From Lyngbya sp. HA4199-MV5 (lineage in GTDB: Bacteria > Cyanobacteriota > Cyanobacteriia > Leptolyngbyales > Leptolyngbyaceae), in assembly GCA_019359375.1 (NCBI GenBank), contig JAHHHL010000001.1, positions 62,001-126,000 of the forward strand: a stretch of DNA of 64,000 nt, read 5' to 3'. Positions 36,305-45,240 of this stretch are shown here, piece after piece (position 1 is the stretch's first letter; each line of letters opens with the position of its first letter). The notes under the pieces were generated by a model that was given only the letters and a program-made list of their open reading frames with translations, did no database searches and was not told where the DNA came from. The translations under genes and the position numbers were made by a program.

Positions 36305-36932
36305 CGTATTTTCTCCAAAGTGCAAGATTGATGCTCTCGTTTCCAATGAACGCAATAAGTTTCTGAGTGGACTGTGTTGTTGGCTGTTAACTCACTTCGA
36401 CCACTTCACTCAGCCCAGGTTAAAACCATTCCCAATGTACTCTTCAGAAATCCTTGAACAGGATAATCCCTAGAAAACTTAACTCACGAAAAGGTGTGGA
36501 TAGAAGCGTGCAAAAGCGGTAGCACACGAATAGCAGCAAGCCAGAGACATATCATTGCTTACAGCAATAAGACAGTGCGGTCTTAATAGCGGCGACGCTG
36601 CTTTGTAGCTTGAGTCAGAAAAAGCTAACAGTTAAACAGTTCATGAAAGAACCCTATGCACGCATTTGAGCGCTCTCAATCAGCACGATTGGAGGTCAAC
36701 TCGTTTGTTTAATGACTCAGCACTTGAAAAGATTCAGCACTTAGAAAGAGCAATCAGGACTTTTTCTCCTGTTTGAACATTAAGATTGATAAACCCCTGC
36801 CAGTATGAGCTGTATCCACAGAAAGCCCCTGACTTCAGTAAACGCGACATGAAGACGTTTGAAGTTAATAAAAATTTATGTTGAGGTTAATGCTTTTGCT
36901 GTCTTGCAACAGATTCACAAAGACGGCAATTA
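36305..36932. other. AT-rich intergenic region without a recognisable gene
   Basis: About 630 bp between the membrane-protein start and MITE copy B. It includes direct repeats of TCAGCACTT(G/A) (near 36718 and 36735). No ORF with a start signal, tRNA or clear terminator was seen. Confidence 0.6.
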
Positions 36933-37063
36933 CTAGGGGCTGTCATCAATTACTACTACACGTTAGTTGCAGCAAGGGTTACAGCCCCTAGCATCATGTG
37001 TTGGGACGGGCGCGATCATGCCGATACCGTAGGGTTTTGAAGCTAATTGATGACGCGCCCTAG
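36933..37063. mobile_element. MITE-like element, copy B (forward orientation)
   Basis: 131 bp, CTAG to CTAG, with the same outer inverted repeats as copy A but in the opposite orientation. Its last four bases (37060-37063) include the TAG stop codon of the CPBP protease gene on the minus strand. Confidence 0.88.
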
Positions 37064-38571
37064 GTACTGCTTCCTAAAACAAAGAGACTCAGTAGGGTGC
37101 CGCTGTTCCACAGACTATGCAGCAGCATCGACGAGAGCAGATTGCGCGATCGCGAGTAGACAAAGCCCAACACCATACCCAACACCATTAACGGCAGCAC
37201 TTCCGACAGGCTGAGGTGAGCGATCGCAAAGATGAAACTGCTGAGGACGATCGCGCCCCAGGTAGGCATGTAGCGCGTCAGAGATGGCAGCAAAAAGCCG
37301 CGAAACAGGATTTCTTCAAAAAGGGGAGCGGCGATCGCGGCGGTCACAAAAAACAGGATCAGGGCACCGTTGTCTTTGCCTTCCAGGGCGATCGGCAAAA
37401 TGGGATTGCTTCCCCCTTGCCCCTGCCAGATTTTTTGGTTCAGTAGTGAGATGAGAATGACCAATGGTAGCGCTGCAAAGTAGCCGCCAAAGCCCCATAG
37501 CAACCATTTGCTCCGCAGCCGTAGCTGAAACCAACCTTCGGGTAGCGGCAAAAAGGCTTTGATGGAGAAAAACATGACTACCAAGCCACCAGCCGCCAGC
37601 AGCAAGTAATTCAATAGAATGTAAAAGGCTCTCGCACGTTCACCCAGGGTGGCGGGATTAAAACCAGATGCCTGCTGCACAAAACTCAGCGTCAACGGCA
37701 GCAAAATTTGTCCCACCAGGAAGAAACCAAAAATCAAGACCTGCCAGACAATTTCGCCATCCCAGGGCACCGTCCAGGCAGGAATGCCTTCGGGGGCGAG
37801 GAGAGACTGCTTGCGGCGCACTACCCACTGTCCTCCAAGAAACAGCAAAATTCCCACCCCAATGAGGCAACTAATCGTAGGAATGCCGCCCACGATCGCC
37901 AGACTCGTCAAAGCACGTTCTGCTGTCACCTGCTGTTGCGTTTGCAGCTCGGTCAGCGCTTCTTGTCGTTGTTGCAGTTGATAAAGCTGGGAGAGCGATC
38001 GATACCGGAACCAGCTATCCAGGTTTTGCTTCAGCAATAGCTCCGCATCAGGAACCAGGCGCGGAGGCTTACTCCACAAGCCCACCAGCGCACCTGCCGT
38101 TTTGCTCAGTGGCTCCAGGCTAATGTTCTCATCCGATCGCTGGATGACTCCCGCCCAGGTTTTCTGAGCCGTATCGACCTGTCCCTGCTGTGCTTGCAGC
38201 ACCCCCAATCTGAGATCGAGTTCCGTAATAAGCCGCTCTAGCTTCGGTTTCGTCACCTTGAGGGATGGATCACCCGTCGGTGAGGTCAGCAGCATCTCGG
38301 TGCGATCCAAATTCTTTTGCGCCGATTGCCGTAGCTCCTCATACTGCTTTGTCGCACCTTCCACAGGTTCACTACCAATGATCCCCTTACGCACGGATGC
38401 TAAGCCTGGATCATCGCCCTGCCACTCGGTCGCTTGCAGCACCAGATTGGTTTGATACAGCTCTAGCCGACTTTGAAACTGCGGCTGACTCCAGCTTGCC
38501 AGCAGATCTTGACCAATGAGGGCGATCGCCAACAGCGTCAAAATCACCAGAACGACCCGCTTGATTGTCAT
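37060..38571 (-). CDS. CPBP-family intramembrane metalloprotease
   Basis: A 503-residue protein, start at 38571 (MTIKRVVLVILTLLAI) because GGGAGGG precedes it. After one membrane anchor there is a soluble helical region of about 180 residues, then eight or so membrane segments. The CPBP/CAAX motifs are present: APLFEEILFRGFL with the EExxxR glutamates, FAIAHLSLSEVLPL and LLHSLWNSGTLL with the metal-binding His residues. Members cleave prenylated or other membrane proteins; the substrate is unknown. The stop codon lies in the terminal CTAG of a MITE, so the native C-terminus may have been replaced. Confidence 0.88.
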   Translation of the reverse strand: MTIKRVVLVILTLLAIALIGQDLLASWSQPQFQSRLELYQTNLVLQATEWQGDDPGLASVRKGIIGSEPVEGATKQYEELRQSAQKNLDRTEMLLTSPTGDPSLKVTKPKLERLITELDLRLGVLQAQQGQVDTAQKTWAGVIQRSDENISLEPLSKTAGALVGLWSKPPRLVPDAELLLKQNLDSWFRYRSLSQLYQLQQRQEALTELQTQQQVTAERALTSLAIVGGIPTISCLIGVGILLFLGGQWVVRRKQSLLAPEGIPAWTVPWDGEIVWQVLIFGFFLVGQILLPLTLSFVQQASGFNPATLGERARAFYILLNYLLLAAGGLVVMFFSIKAFLPLPEGWFQLRLRSKWLLWGFGGYFAALPLVILISLLNQKIWQGQGGSNPILPIALEGKDNGALILFFVTAAIAAPLFEEILFRGFLLPSLTRYMPTWGAIVLSSFIFAIAHLSLSEVLPLMVLGMVLGFVYSRSRNLLSSMLLHSLWNSGTLLSLFVLGSST

Positions 38572-38579
38572 GAACCCTC

Positions 38580-38930
38580 CCACTAAGCAATTAGCCGCCA
38601 GCCGTTAGCGGTCAGCTACAGACGACTAAACCATGTGCCTTTCCACAGAGATCACAGATCCCGTAGAACGATTGTCGCTTAGATAGCGCAAAGCCTGTGC
38701 GCCAGACGGGGTAAAATTCGGCAGGGGAGAGGAGGTGAGGAGTGAGGAGTGAGGGGGTGAGTTAAGGTTTTGAGTTAAGAGTTTTGAGTTAAGACAGCTA
38801 TCAGCAGTCAGCGGTCAGCTTTTTATCCTTTAGCCTTCATCCCTTGTCTTCCCCCTTCTGCCCTCTGCCTTCTGCCTCCTGCCTTCTAACAACTAACAAC
38901 CAACAACCAACAACTTTCACCGGGAGGACA
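38580..38930. repeat. Intergenic STRR heptamer arrays
   Basis: The gap between the CPBP gene and the histidine phosphatase gene contains arrays of GGAGTGA, GTTTTGAGTTAAGA, CTTCTGC/CCTTCTG and CTAACAA/CCAACAA units. The last array ends about ten bases before the ribosome-binding site of the next gene. Confidence 0.8.
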
Positions 38931-38935
38931 AACCC

Positions 38936-40288
38936 CTGACTACCCGCATCATCCTCGTTCGTCACGGCGAGAGTAGCTTTAACGTTGAACGCCGCGTACA
39001 GGGTCACGGTGACAAATCGACTCTGACGGAAGCAGGGCAGCAGTCTGCTAATCAGGTGGGTGCTGCCCTCAGCGCGTTGTCCTTTGATGCGGTCTATAGC
39101 AGTCCTCTCCGACGTGCCAGAGATACCGCCGATCGCATTCTGGCTCAACTCAAAACCCCACCTGCTAAACCGCTGCAAACCACGGATAAGCTGAAGGAAA
39201 TCAACCTGCCTGTATGGGAAGGGCGACTTTTTACAGAGATCGCGGAGCAAGATCCAGAGGGGTATCGTGACTGGCAAACCCAGCCCCACAAGCTGAAAAT
39301 GTCTCTTCCTGGGGCGGATGGGGCAACGGACTACTACCCGGTGCCAGCGCTGTTTGAGCAAGCGGAAGCTTTTTGGCGCGAAATGTTACCCCATCACGAG
39401 GGGCAAACCGTGCTTGTCGTCGCCCATAGTGGGATCAATCGGGCGCTGATCAGTACCGCGATCGGGCTGTCGAGCGATCGCTACCAGTCCGTGCATCAGT
39501 CCAACTGTGGGATTAGCGTCTTGAACTTTGCGGGCGAGTTGGGCGAAGCGGTGCAAATCGAATCTCTCAACCTGACGGCGCACCTGGGAGAATTGCTACC
39601 AAAACCCAAAAAAGGACAGAATGGACCTCGCTTCTTGCTGGTGCGCCACGGCGAAACGGACTGGAATCGGCAAAAGCGCTTTCAGGGACAGATCGATGTA
39701 CCGCTCAACGAAAACGGACGGGCACAATCGCAACAGGCGGCTGAGTTTCTCAAGCCGATCGCCATTGACTATGCTGTGACCAGCCCCATGCTCCGCCCCA
39801 AAGAAACCGCCGAGATCATCCTGCAATACCACCCGGATGTGCCCTTAGACCTGGAGGATAACCTGAAAGAGATCAGCCACGGGCTTTGGGAAGGCAAGCT
39901 CGAAGCCGAAATTGAAGCCGAATATCCTGGCACCCTGCACCAGTGGCAACGATCGCCTGAAACGGTGCAAATGCCCGAAGGTGAAAACCTCCAGCAGGTG
40001 TGGGAACGGGCGATCGCCGCGTGGGATCACATCGTGCAAACCGCTGCCAGCCGACCCAACCCAGGCACCACAATGGTCGTTGCCCACGATGCTGTGAACA
40101 AAGCCATCCTCTGTTACGTCCTCGGTCTGGGACCAGAGCACTTCTGGAACTTCAAGCAGGGCAACGGAGCCGTCAGCGGCATCGATTATGCCGCCAATAC
40201 CGACATTCAACCCGTCCTGATGGCGATGAATATTACCATTCACCTGTCCGGCAGCATTTTTGACAAAACAGCGGCGGGAGCGCTTTAG
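38936..40288 (+). CDS. Two-domain histidine phosphatase (phosphoglycerate mutase-like), apparent CTG start
   Basis: A 450-residue protein with two histidine-phosphatase domains. The first opens LTTRIILVRHGESSFN and has its second His in VAHSGINRAL. The second opens RFLLVRHGETDWNRQKRFQG (about 225-245) and has VVAHDAVNKAI. No ATG, GTG or TTG lies between the upstream in-frame TAA and the RHG motif. The CTG at 38936 stands seven bases after GGAGGA (38923-38928), exactly where homologues start MTTR. The next standard start would remove the catalytic RHG. The substrate is unknown; in cyanobacteria such proteins act on sugar or other small phosphates. Confidence 0.85.
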   Translation: MTTRIILVRHGESSFNVERRVQGHGDKSTLTEAGQQSANQVGAALSALSFDAVYSSPLRRARDTADRILAQLKTPPAKPLQTTDKLKEINLPVWEGRLFTEIAEQDPEGYRDWQTQPHKLKMSLPGADGATDYYPVPALFEQAEAFWREMLPHHEGQTVLVVAHSGINRALISTAIGLSSDRYQSVHQSNCGISVLNFAGELGEAVQIESLNLTAHLGELLPKPKKGQNGPRFLLVRHGETDWNRQKRFQGQIDVPLNENGRAQSQQAAEFLKPIAIDYAVTSPMLRPKETAEIILQYHPDVPLDLEDNLKEISHGLWEGKLEAEIEAEYPGTLHQWQRSPETVQMPEGENLQQVWERAIAAWDHIVQTAASRPNPGTTMVVAHDAVNKAILCYVLGLGPEHFWNFKQGNGAVSGIDYAANTDIQPVLMAMNITIHLSGSIFDKTAAGAL

Positions 40289-40535
40289 GGTGAGGAGCGA
40301 GGGGTGAAAGGCAAAGGGTAAAAGGCAGTAGGCAGAGGGCAGAGGGCAGAAGGCAAGAGAGTTGTAAAGCCCTATGGGCATACCAGAAAGGTTTTTAGTT
40401 TTTGGCTTTTAGAAGGAGTCAGGAAAAGCTCATGCACTAACAACTAACAACCAACAACCAACAACCAACAACTGGTTTAACTCAAAACTCTCTTTCACCC
40501 CTCTCTCCTTACTCCTCTCTCCTCACCCCTTCCCC
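40289..40535. repeat. Intergenic STRR heptamer arrays
   Basis: GGTGAGG, GGCAGAGG-type, CTAACAA/CCAACAA and CTCTCCT arrays fill the whole gap between the histidine phosphatase and the dihydroorotase-like gene. No promoter or terminator is discernible in it. Confidence 0.8.
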
Positions 40536-41903
40536 ATGCCGACTGAACTGCTTCAACAAGTACGAGTGATCGATCCGGCTTCAGGTACCGATCGCGTGGC
40601 GGATGTCCTAATAGGGGATGGCGTGATCAGCGCGATCGCAGACAGCATCTCCGACTATCCCAGCGACACTCATGTGCAGAACTGTCAGGGATTGATTCTC
40701 GGCACAGGCTTGGTTGATCTCTACAGTCATTCGGGCGAACCAGGCTTTGAAGAACGCGAAACCCTGCAATCCCTTCTCAGTTCAGCAAGTGCGGGTGGCT
40801 TTACGCGCATCACCATCCTGCCAGATACCAAGCCCGCGATCGACAACCCCGGTAGCGTTGCCTGGGTGCGAAGTAGGGGAACTGGGAATAGGGGACAGGG
40901 GACAGGTGCAGGGGAAGCAGAGGGAGCAGGGGAAGCAGGATTACACCCCACACCCCACACCCCACACCCCACACCCCACACCCCATACCCCACTCCCCAC
41001 CTCCACTGCTGGGGCGCACTCACTCAAGACGTTGCCGGACAGCAAATGACGGAACTGGGTGAACTGGCGGCAACAGAGATTGTGGGCTTTGCGGATGGTC
41101 GATCGCTCACAAACCTACTGCTCATTCGTCGCCTGCTGGAATATCTGAAGCCTGTTGCAAAACCGATCGCGCTGTGGGCAGCCGACCCGTTCTTAAGTGG
41201 CAACGGAGTCATGCGAGAGGGTCAGGCATCGCTACAGTTTGGCTTACCGGGCATTCCGACGATCGCCGAAACGGCACCCCTCTCAGCTTTACTGGAATGC
41301 ATTGAGGCGATCGGCACACCCGTTCATCTCATGCGGATTTCAACGGCGCGGGGAGTAGCGATGATTCAGGCAGCAAAAGCGCGTGGCGTGCCCATCACAG
41401 CCAGCACTACCTGGATGCATCTGTTGCTCAATAGTGAAGCGATCGGCGGCTATGATCCCAGCTTACATCTCGCGCCGCCTCTGGGTAATCCTGAGGATCA
41501 GGAGGCGCTGATCCACGCGGTCAAGGAAGGTGTCATTGATGTGATCGCCATCGACCACACGCCCTACACCTACGAAGAAAAGACGGTCGCCTTTGCCGAA
41601 GCACCTCCCGGCGCGATCGGGCTAGAGTTCGCGTTGCCGTTGCTCTGGCAGTCACTGGTCGAAACACGCAAATGGTCAGCCCTGGATCTGTGGCGCTCTC
41701 TCAGCCACCAACCATCTCTCTGCTTGCAGCAAAAACCTGCCACGATCGCCCCCGGTCAACCCGCCGAACTCACCCTCTTCGATCCGCAGCAGGTCTGGAC
41801 AGTAGAACCGCGATCGCTCAAATCCCTCGCTGCCAACACACCCTGGCTTGGACGAACAGTGACAGGGCGCGTAGTAAGAACGTGGATAGAGAAGAAAGGC
41901 TAA
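40536..41903 (+). CDS. Dihydroorotase-like protein lacking the HxH metal motif
   Basis: A 455-residue cyclic amidohydrolase-fold protein. The motif that in active dihydroorotases reads DxHVHxRxPG is DLYSHSGEPG here, so at least one metal-binding His and the substrate Arg are missing. Later motifs are partly kept (TILPDTKPAIDNPG, ASTTWMHLLL, IAIDHTPYTYEEK). It may be a regulatory partner of an active enzyme, as known for PyrC-prime subunits of aspartate transcarbamoylase, or be otherwise diverged. An in-frame repeat insert ([10 protein letters not shown] followed by [12 protein letters not shown] units) lies at about 113-150. The true pyrC lies 1 kb downstream. Confidence 0.8.
   Translation: MPTELLQQVRVIDPASGTDRVADVLIGDGVISAIADSISDYPSDTHVQNCQGLILGTGLVDLYSHSGEPGFEERETLQSLLSSASAGGFTRITILPDTKPAIDNPGSVAWVRSRGTGNRGQGTGAGEAEGAGEAGLHPTPHTPHPTPHTPYPTPHLHCWGALTQDVAGQQMTELGELAATEIVGFADGRSLTNLLLIRRLLEYLKPVAKPIALWAADPFLSGNGVMREGQASLQFGLPGIPTIAETAPLSALLECIEAIGTPVHLMRISTARGVAMIQAAKARGVPITASTTWMHLLLNSEAIGGYDPSLHLAPPLGNPEDQEALIHAVKEGVIDVIAIDHTPYTYEEKTVAFAEAPPGAIGLEFALPLLWQSLVETRKWSALDLWRSLSHQPSLCLQQKPATIAPGQPAELTLFDPQQVWTVEPRSLKSLAANTPWLGRTVTGRVVRTWIEKKG
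40872..41004. repeat. In-frame STRR arrays inside the dihydroorotase-like gene
   Basis: GGGGACA/GGGAATA heptamers, then GGGGAAGCAGAGGGAGCA, then eight CCCCACA/CCCCATA heptamers give a coding insert of about 45 residues with no frame break. Confidence 0.88.
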
Positions 41904-42071
41904 AGGCTAAGGGATAAAGGATAAAAATTCTCAGTCTTTACTATCCTATGCCTTCGGCAGGCTTCGCCAACGGCAAGCAAGCTATAAGCCTTCATCCCTC
42001 ATCCCTCATGTCTTGCCCCCCTTCTGCCTCCTGCCTTCTGCCTCCTGCCTTCTGCTTCCTGCCTCCTGCCT
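41890..42071. repeat. Intergenic STRR heptamer arrays
   Basis: GGCTAAA/GGATAAA, CCCTCAT and CTGCCTT/CTGCCTC arrays lie between the convergent dihydroorotase-like and lepB genes. The first units form the last codons of the former. Confidence 0.8.
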
Positions 42072-42662
42072 CTACTTATAATTCGGCTCTGGCGTAATTT
42101 CGCCCAGGCGATTCATGGGCCAAAAGCGAACAACGGCGCGACCGATAATGTGATCACGCGGCACGAAGCCCCAGTAATGGCTGTCGTAGCTGTTGTTGCG
42201 GTTGTCGCCCAGCACGAGATATTGATCTTGCGGCACGGTGACAGGTCCATACTGGTACTGGGGACGATCAGCGATATAGTCTTCATCCAAAGGCTTGTCG
42301 TTGATGAACACGCGCCCGTCTTTGACTTCCACCTTGTCACCCGGTAGCCCAATCACGCGCTTAATAAAGGCATCGTGGAAGTTCTGCTTCTCTAGCGTAT
42401 CGGTTGGCGAAAACACAACGATATCGCCCCTCTGTGGCGCTTTGAAGTGATAGCCCAGCTTATCGACGATGAGTCGATCGTTAATCTGCAACGTGGGCAG
42501 CATCGAGCCTGACGGAATGTAGCGCGCTTCCGCTACGAACGTCCGAATGCCAAATGCTAACACCGCACTCAGACCGATCGTTTTCAGACCTTCTAACCAG
42601 GGGTTTTCAGCCGTTTTCTGTGGCGGCTTCTCGCCCGATACTTTGCCTTGTACTCGTGTCAT
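42072..42662 (-). CDS. lepB: Signal peptidase I
   Basis: A 196-residue type I leader peptidase that removes signal peptides at the outer face of the plasma or thylakoid membrane. One N-terminal anchor (about 26-44, [19 protein letters not shown]) precedes box B with the nucleophile ([20 protein letters not shown]), box D with the general-base Lys ([20 protein letters not shown]) and box E ([18 protein letters not shown]). The length and motif order are typical. The start is at 42662. Confidence 0.95.
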   Translation of the reverse strand: MTRVQGKVSGEKPPQKTAENPWLEGLKTIGLSAVLAFGIRTFVAEARYIPSGSMLPTLQINDRLIVDKLGYHFKAPQRGDIVVFSPTDTLEKQNFHDAFIKRVIGLPGDKVEVKDGRVFINDKPLDEDYIADRPQYQYGPVTVPQDQYLVLGDNRNNSYDSHYWGFVPRDHIIGRAVVRFWPMNRLGEITPEPNYK

Positions 42663-42836
42663 AAAGAGTCAACTATGAAATAATCGCAAGCTTGAGCAAA
42701 CAAGTGATGAACGTGCCATGCCAGCCGTCAGGCGAACCATCACAACATACGTGCAACTTTAAACCATCTCGTCAGTTTATTTCGGAATTTAGTTATTTCA
42801 CAATTTGGCTCATGATGAGAGGGATACCCTCGTTGT

Positions 42837-42898
42837 AACCGACCCACTGCAAAACCGACCCACTGCAAAACCGACTTACTGTAAAACCGACCCAAAAC
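42837..42898. repeat. 16-bp tandem repeat upstream of pyrC
   Basis: CCGACCCACTGCAAAA occurs twice perfectly, then a third time with three changes (CCGACTTACTGTAAAA), then a partial fourth, ending 18 bp before the pyrC start codon. An ATG at 42805 would read through it, but the pyrC start is better placed after it. Confidence 0.88.
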
Positions 42899-42915
42899 AG
42901 TCATCTGGTATTCGT

Positions 42916-44259
42916 ATGGTAGCCAATTCTGCGCTTATAGTCCGTCACGCTCGTATCCTGCTGCCCGATGGCAACTTTATCATAGGCGATGTGCAGGTCA
43001 CTGGCGGGACGATCGTCCGCGTGATCGACGCTAGCAATTCAGCACAACCGATTTCGTCTCCAGGAAATGACACTATCGAGATAGACGCAAGCGGTTTAAC
43101 TTTGTTGCCGGGAGTCATTGATCCCCAGGTGCATTTCCGCGATCCGGGGCTGGAGCATAAGGAGGATCTGTTCACGGCAACCTGTGCCTGTGCCAAGGGG
43201 GGTGTCACCTCCTTTCTGGAAATGCCTAATACGAAACCATTGACAACCACACAGGCAACCCTGAACAGCAAACTGCAACTTGCGGCTCAAAAGTGCTTGG
43301 TGAACTACGGCTTTTTCATCGGCGCCACCCCAGAGGTACTGCCAGATTTGATTCAGGCAAACCCAACACCGGGCATCAAGATCTTTATGGGGTCAATGCA
43401 CGGACCCTTGCTGAATGACCAGGAAGAAGGGCTGGAAAAAATCTTTGCCTATGGCGATCGCCTCATTGCCGTCCATGCCGAAAACCAGGCGCGAATTACA
43501 GAACGGCGGCAGCAGTTTGCAGGCATCACCGATCCCGCGATTCATTCTCAAATTCAAGACAATCAGGCAGCTTTGGAAGCGACTCAACTGGCGATGAAGC
43601 TGTCGAAAAAATATCAGCGGCGACTCCATATTCTGCACATGTCCACGGCTGAAGAAGCCGATTTGCTGCGAGAAGATAAGCCCGCATGGGTAACGGCAGA
43701 AGTCACACCCCAGCATTTGTTGTTGAATACCAGCGCTTACCAAACGATCGGCACCCTGGCGCAAATGAACCCACCGCTGCGATCGCCCCACGATAACGAA
43801 GTCCTCTGGCAAGCCTTGCTGGATGGCGTAATCGACTTCATTGCGACCGATCACGCACCCCACACGCTGGAGGAGAAAGCGCAGACCTATCCCAACTCGC
43901 CCTCTGGAATGCCCGGTGTTGAAACTTCGCTGCCTCTAATGCTCACCCAGGCAATGCAGGGACGCTGCACCGTTGCCCAGGTCGCCAACTGGATGTCTAC
44001 TGCCGTCGCCAAAGCCTATCGCATTCCAAACAAAGGCGCGATCGCTCCTGGCTATGATGCCGATCTGGTACTGGTAGACCTGGACACCTATCGTCCCGTA
44101 TTGCGCGAGGAACTCCAAACCAAATGCAAGTGGAGTCCCTTTGAAGGCTGGAATTTAACAGGCTTTCCAGTCGTGACGATCGTTGGTGGGCAGGTGGTGT
44201 TCGATCGGGGCACCATTCACCCAACCGTGCGCGGTCAGGCTCTCCGCTTTGATGCCTAA
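42916..44259 (+). CDS. pyrC: Dihydroorotase
   Basis: A 447-residue enzyme of pyrimidine synthesis, closing carbamoyl-aspartate to dihydroorotate. The start at 42916 (MVANSALIVRHARILLPDG) follows the tandem repeat. Motifs: LPGVIDPQVHFRDPGLEHKED (with Gln in place of the first His of the usual HxH, a variant seen in one branch of the family), MPNTKPLTTTQATL, the Lys region IKIFMGSMHG, LHILHMSTAEE, TAEVTPQHLLL and IATDHAPHTLEEK. All catalytic elements beyond the Gln are present, unlike the paralogue at 40536. A diverged copy of its 3' end lies at 46518-46594. Confidence 0.88.
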   Translation: MVANSALIVRHARILLPDGNFIIGDVQVTGGTIVRVIDASNSAQPISSPGNDTIEIDASGLTLLPGVIDPQVHFRDPGLEHKEDLFTATCACAKGGVTSFLEMPNTKPLTTTQATLNSKLQLAAQKCLVNYGFFIGATPEVLPDLIQANPTPGIKIFMGSMHGPLLNDQEEGLEKIFAYGDRLIAVHAENQARITERRQQFAGITDPAIHSQIQDNQAALEATQLAMKLSKKYQRRLHILHMSTAEEADLLREDKPAWVTAEVTPQHLLLNTSAYQTIGTLAQMNPPLRSPHDNEVLWQALLDGVIDFIATDHAPHTLEEKAQTYPNSPSGMPGVETSLPLMLTQAMQGRCTVAQVANWMSTAVAKAYRIPNKGAIAPGYDADLVLVDLDTYRPVLREELQTKCKWSPFEGWNLTGFPVVTIVGGQVVFDRGTIHPTVRGQALRFDA

Positions 44260-44329
44260 TCGCTGCTTGTTGATCGAGCATGGTTTTCGACTTTCTACAA
44301 TGAAGTGAAGACAGCAGAGAGGCGCAACG

Positions 44330-44980
44330 ATGGCTCAAGTGAGCGGCGTAACACAAGCGATGACCAATCTCAATGTGGCGCATCGCAAGCTGGGGCTACA
44401 TCCGAGTGATGATCCAGAGTTCTTTGGGGAATGGTTGCAGGGTTTGCCAGAGCTAACGGCAGTGGAGCGGACAATGCTCGATCGCCTGAGGCAACGCTAT
44501 TTCTATTACGCCGCCGATGGGGCAATCACCGAAGGCACGATCGATGTTGTCCTGATATCACCGTTGCTAGAGCTTTTAGGGCTATGTGATTCACCCTATA
44601 AAATTCGTGGCGAAAAACTGGTCAAGATTGAGATTGAAAGCGAAGCAGAGATTTTGGAAGGCTTTATCGATGCGCTGGTGGTGCAGGAGCAATTCTGGCT
44701 GATTTTGATTGAAGAAAAGCGGTATGGGTTTAGTGTGATGCAGGCACTACCGCAAACGTTGGCGTACATGATGGGTCAATCATTGACCGAGACCCCTGGG
44801 TTTGGGCTAATTACAACAGGAGAGGATTACTTATTTGTGAAGGTGGATCGGCAATTGCACACGTATGGTTGGTCCAATAAATTTACGCTCTCGAATCCCC
44901 AACGCAACGAGCTTTACGATGTGGTGCAGGTAATGAAACGGCTGATTGGCTCGGTCAATATCGTTCAAGAAGCATCATGA
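44330..44980 (+). CDS. PD-(D/E)XK restriction endonuclease-like protein
   Basis: A 216-residue protein. The nuclease core is suggested by ILEGFIDALVVQEQFWLILIEEKRYGFS, with the Asp and the ExK spaced as in HsdR N-terminal-like and related PD-(D/E)XK nucleases, followed by QALPQTLAYMMGQ. The N-terminal 60 residues are helical (LTAVERTMLDRLRQRY). Similar stand-alone genes occur in cyanobacterial accessory regions. It is the first gene of the insert between the two pyrC 3' ends. A later start at 44360 (MTNLNVAHRKL) is possible. Confidence 0.65.
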   Translation: MAQVSGVTQAMTNLNVAHRKLGLHPSDDPEFFGEWLQGLPELTAVERTMLDRLRQRYFYYAADGAITEGTIDVVLISPLLELLGLCDSPYKIRGEKLVKIEIESEAEILEGFIDALVVQEQFWLILIEEKRYGFSVMQALPQTLAYMMGQSLTETPGFGLITTGEDYLFVKVDRQLHTYGWSNKFTLSNPQRNELYDVVQVMKRLIGSVNIVQEAS

Positions 44981-45077
44981 GTCCAAGTTAAAGCACTCGG
45001 CGATCGCGCTGCTGTAGCAATTGGCGTTAGTACCAACCCATAACGAGAAACGATCGCACAATGAACCCGCGATCGCA

Positions 45078-45148
45078 TGAAGCAGGATATTGTGTTGGCG
45101 TATCAATCGCCCTATATGCGGCAATTTAGCAAGTTTGCCGTGAGTTGA
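45078..45148 (+). pseudogene. Isolated 3' end of an xisI gene
   Basis: The frame reads KQDIVLAYQSPYMRQFSKFA and VS before TGA, nearly identical to the C-terminus of the intact XisI at 46136-46471 (one Lys for Glu). Upstream xisI sequence is absent. Confidence 0.88.
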
Positions 45149-45240
45149 CGATGCGGCTGACTGGAGTGCTTCACCGCTGCCACCAGGAGTGAGATACGCT
45201 AAACGTGATGACCCAAGCCGTTTGAGAGAGGGCTGAGACA

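Noticed and set aside
38700-38930. Possible CRISPR array
   Set aside because: The repeats are heptamers without unique spacers and without cas genes; they are STRR arrays.
39056-40288. ATG/GTG start at 39056 for the histidine phosphatase
   Set aside because: It would delete the catalytic RHG motif and its strand; the CTG after a ribosome-binding site fits better.
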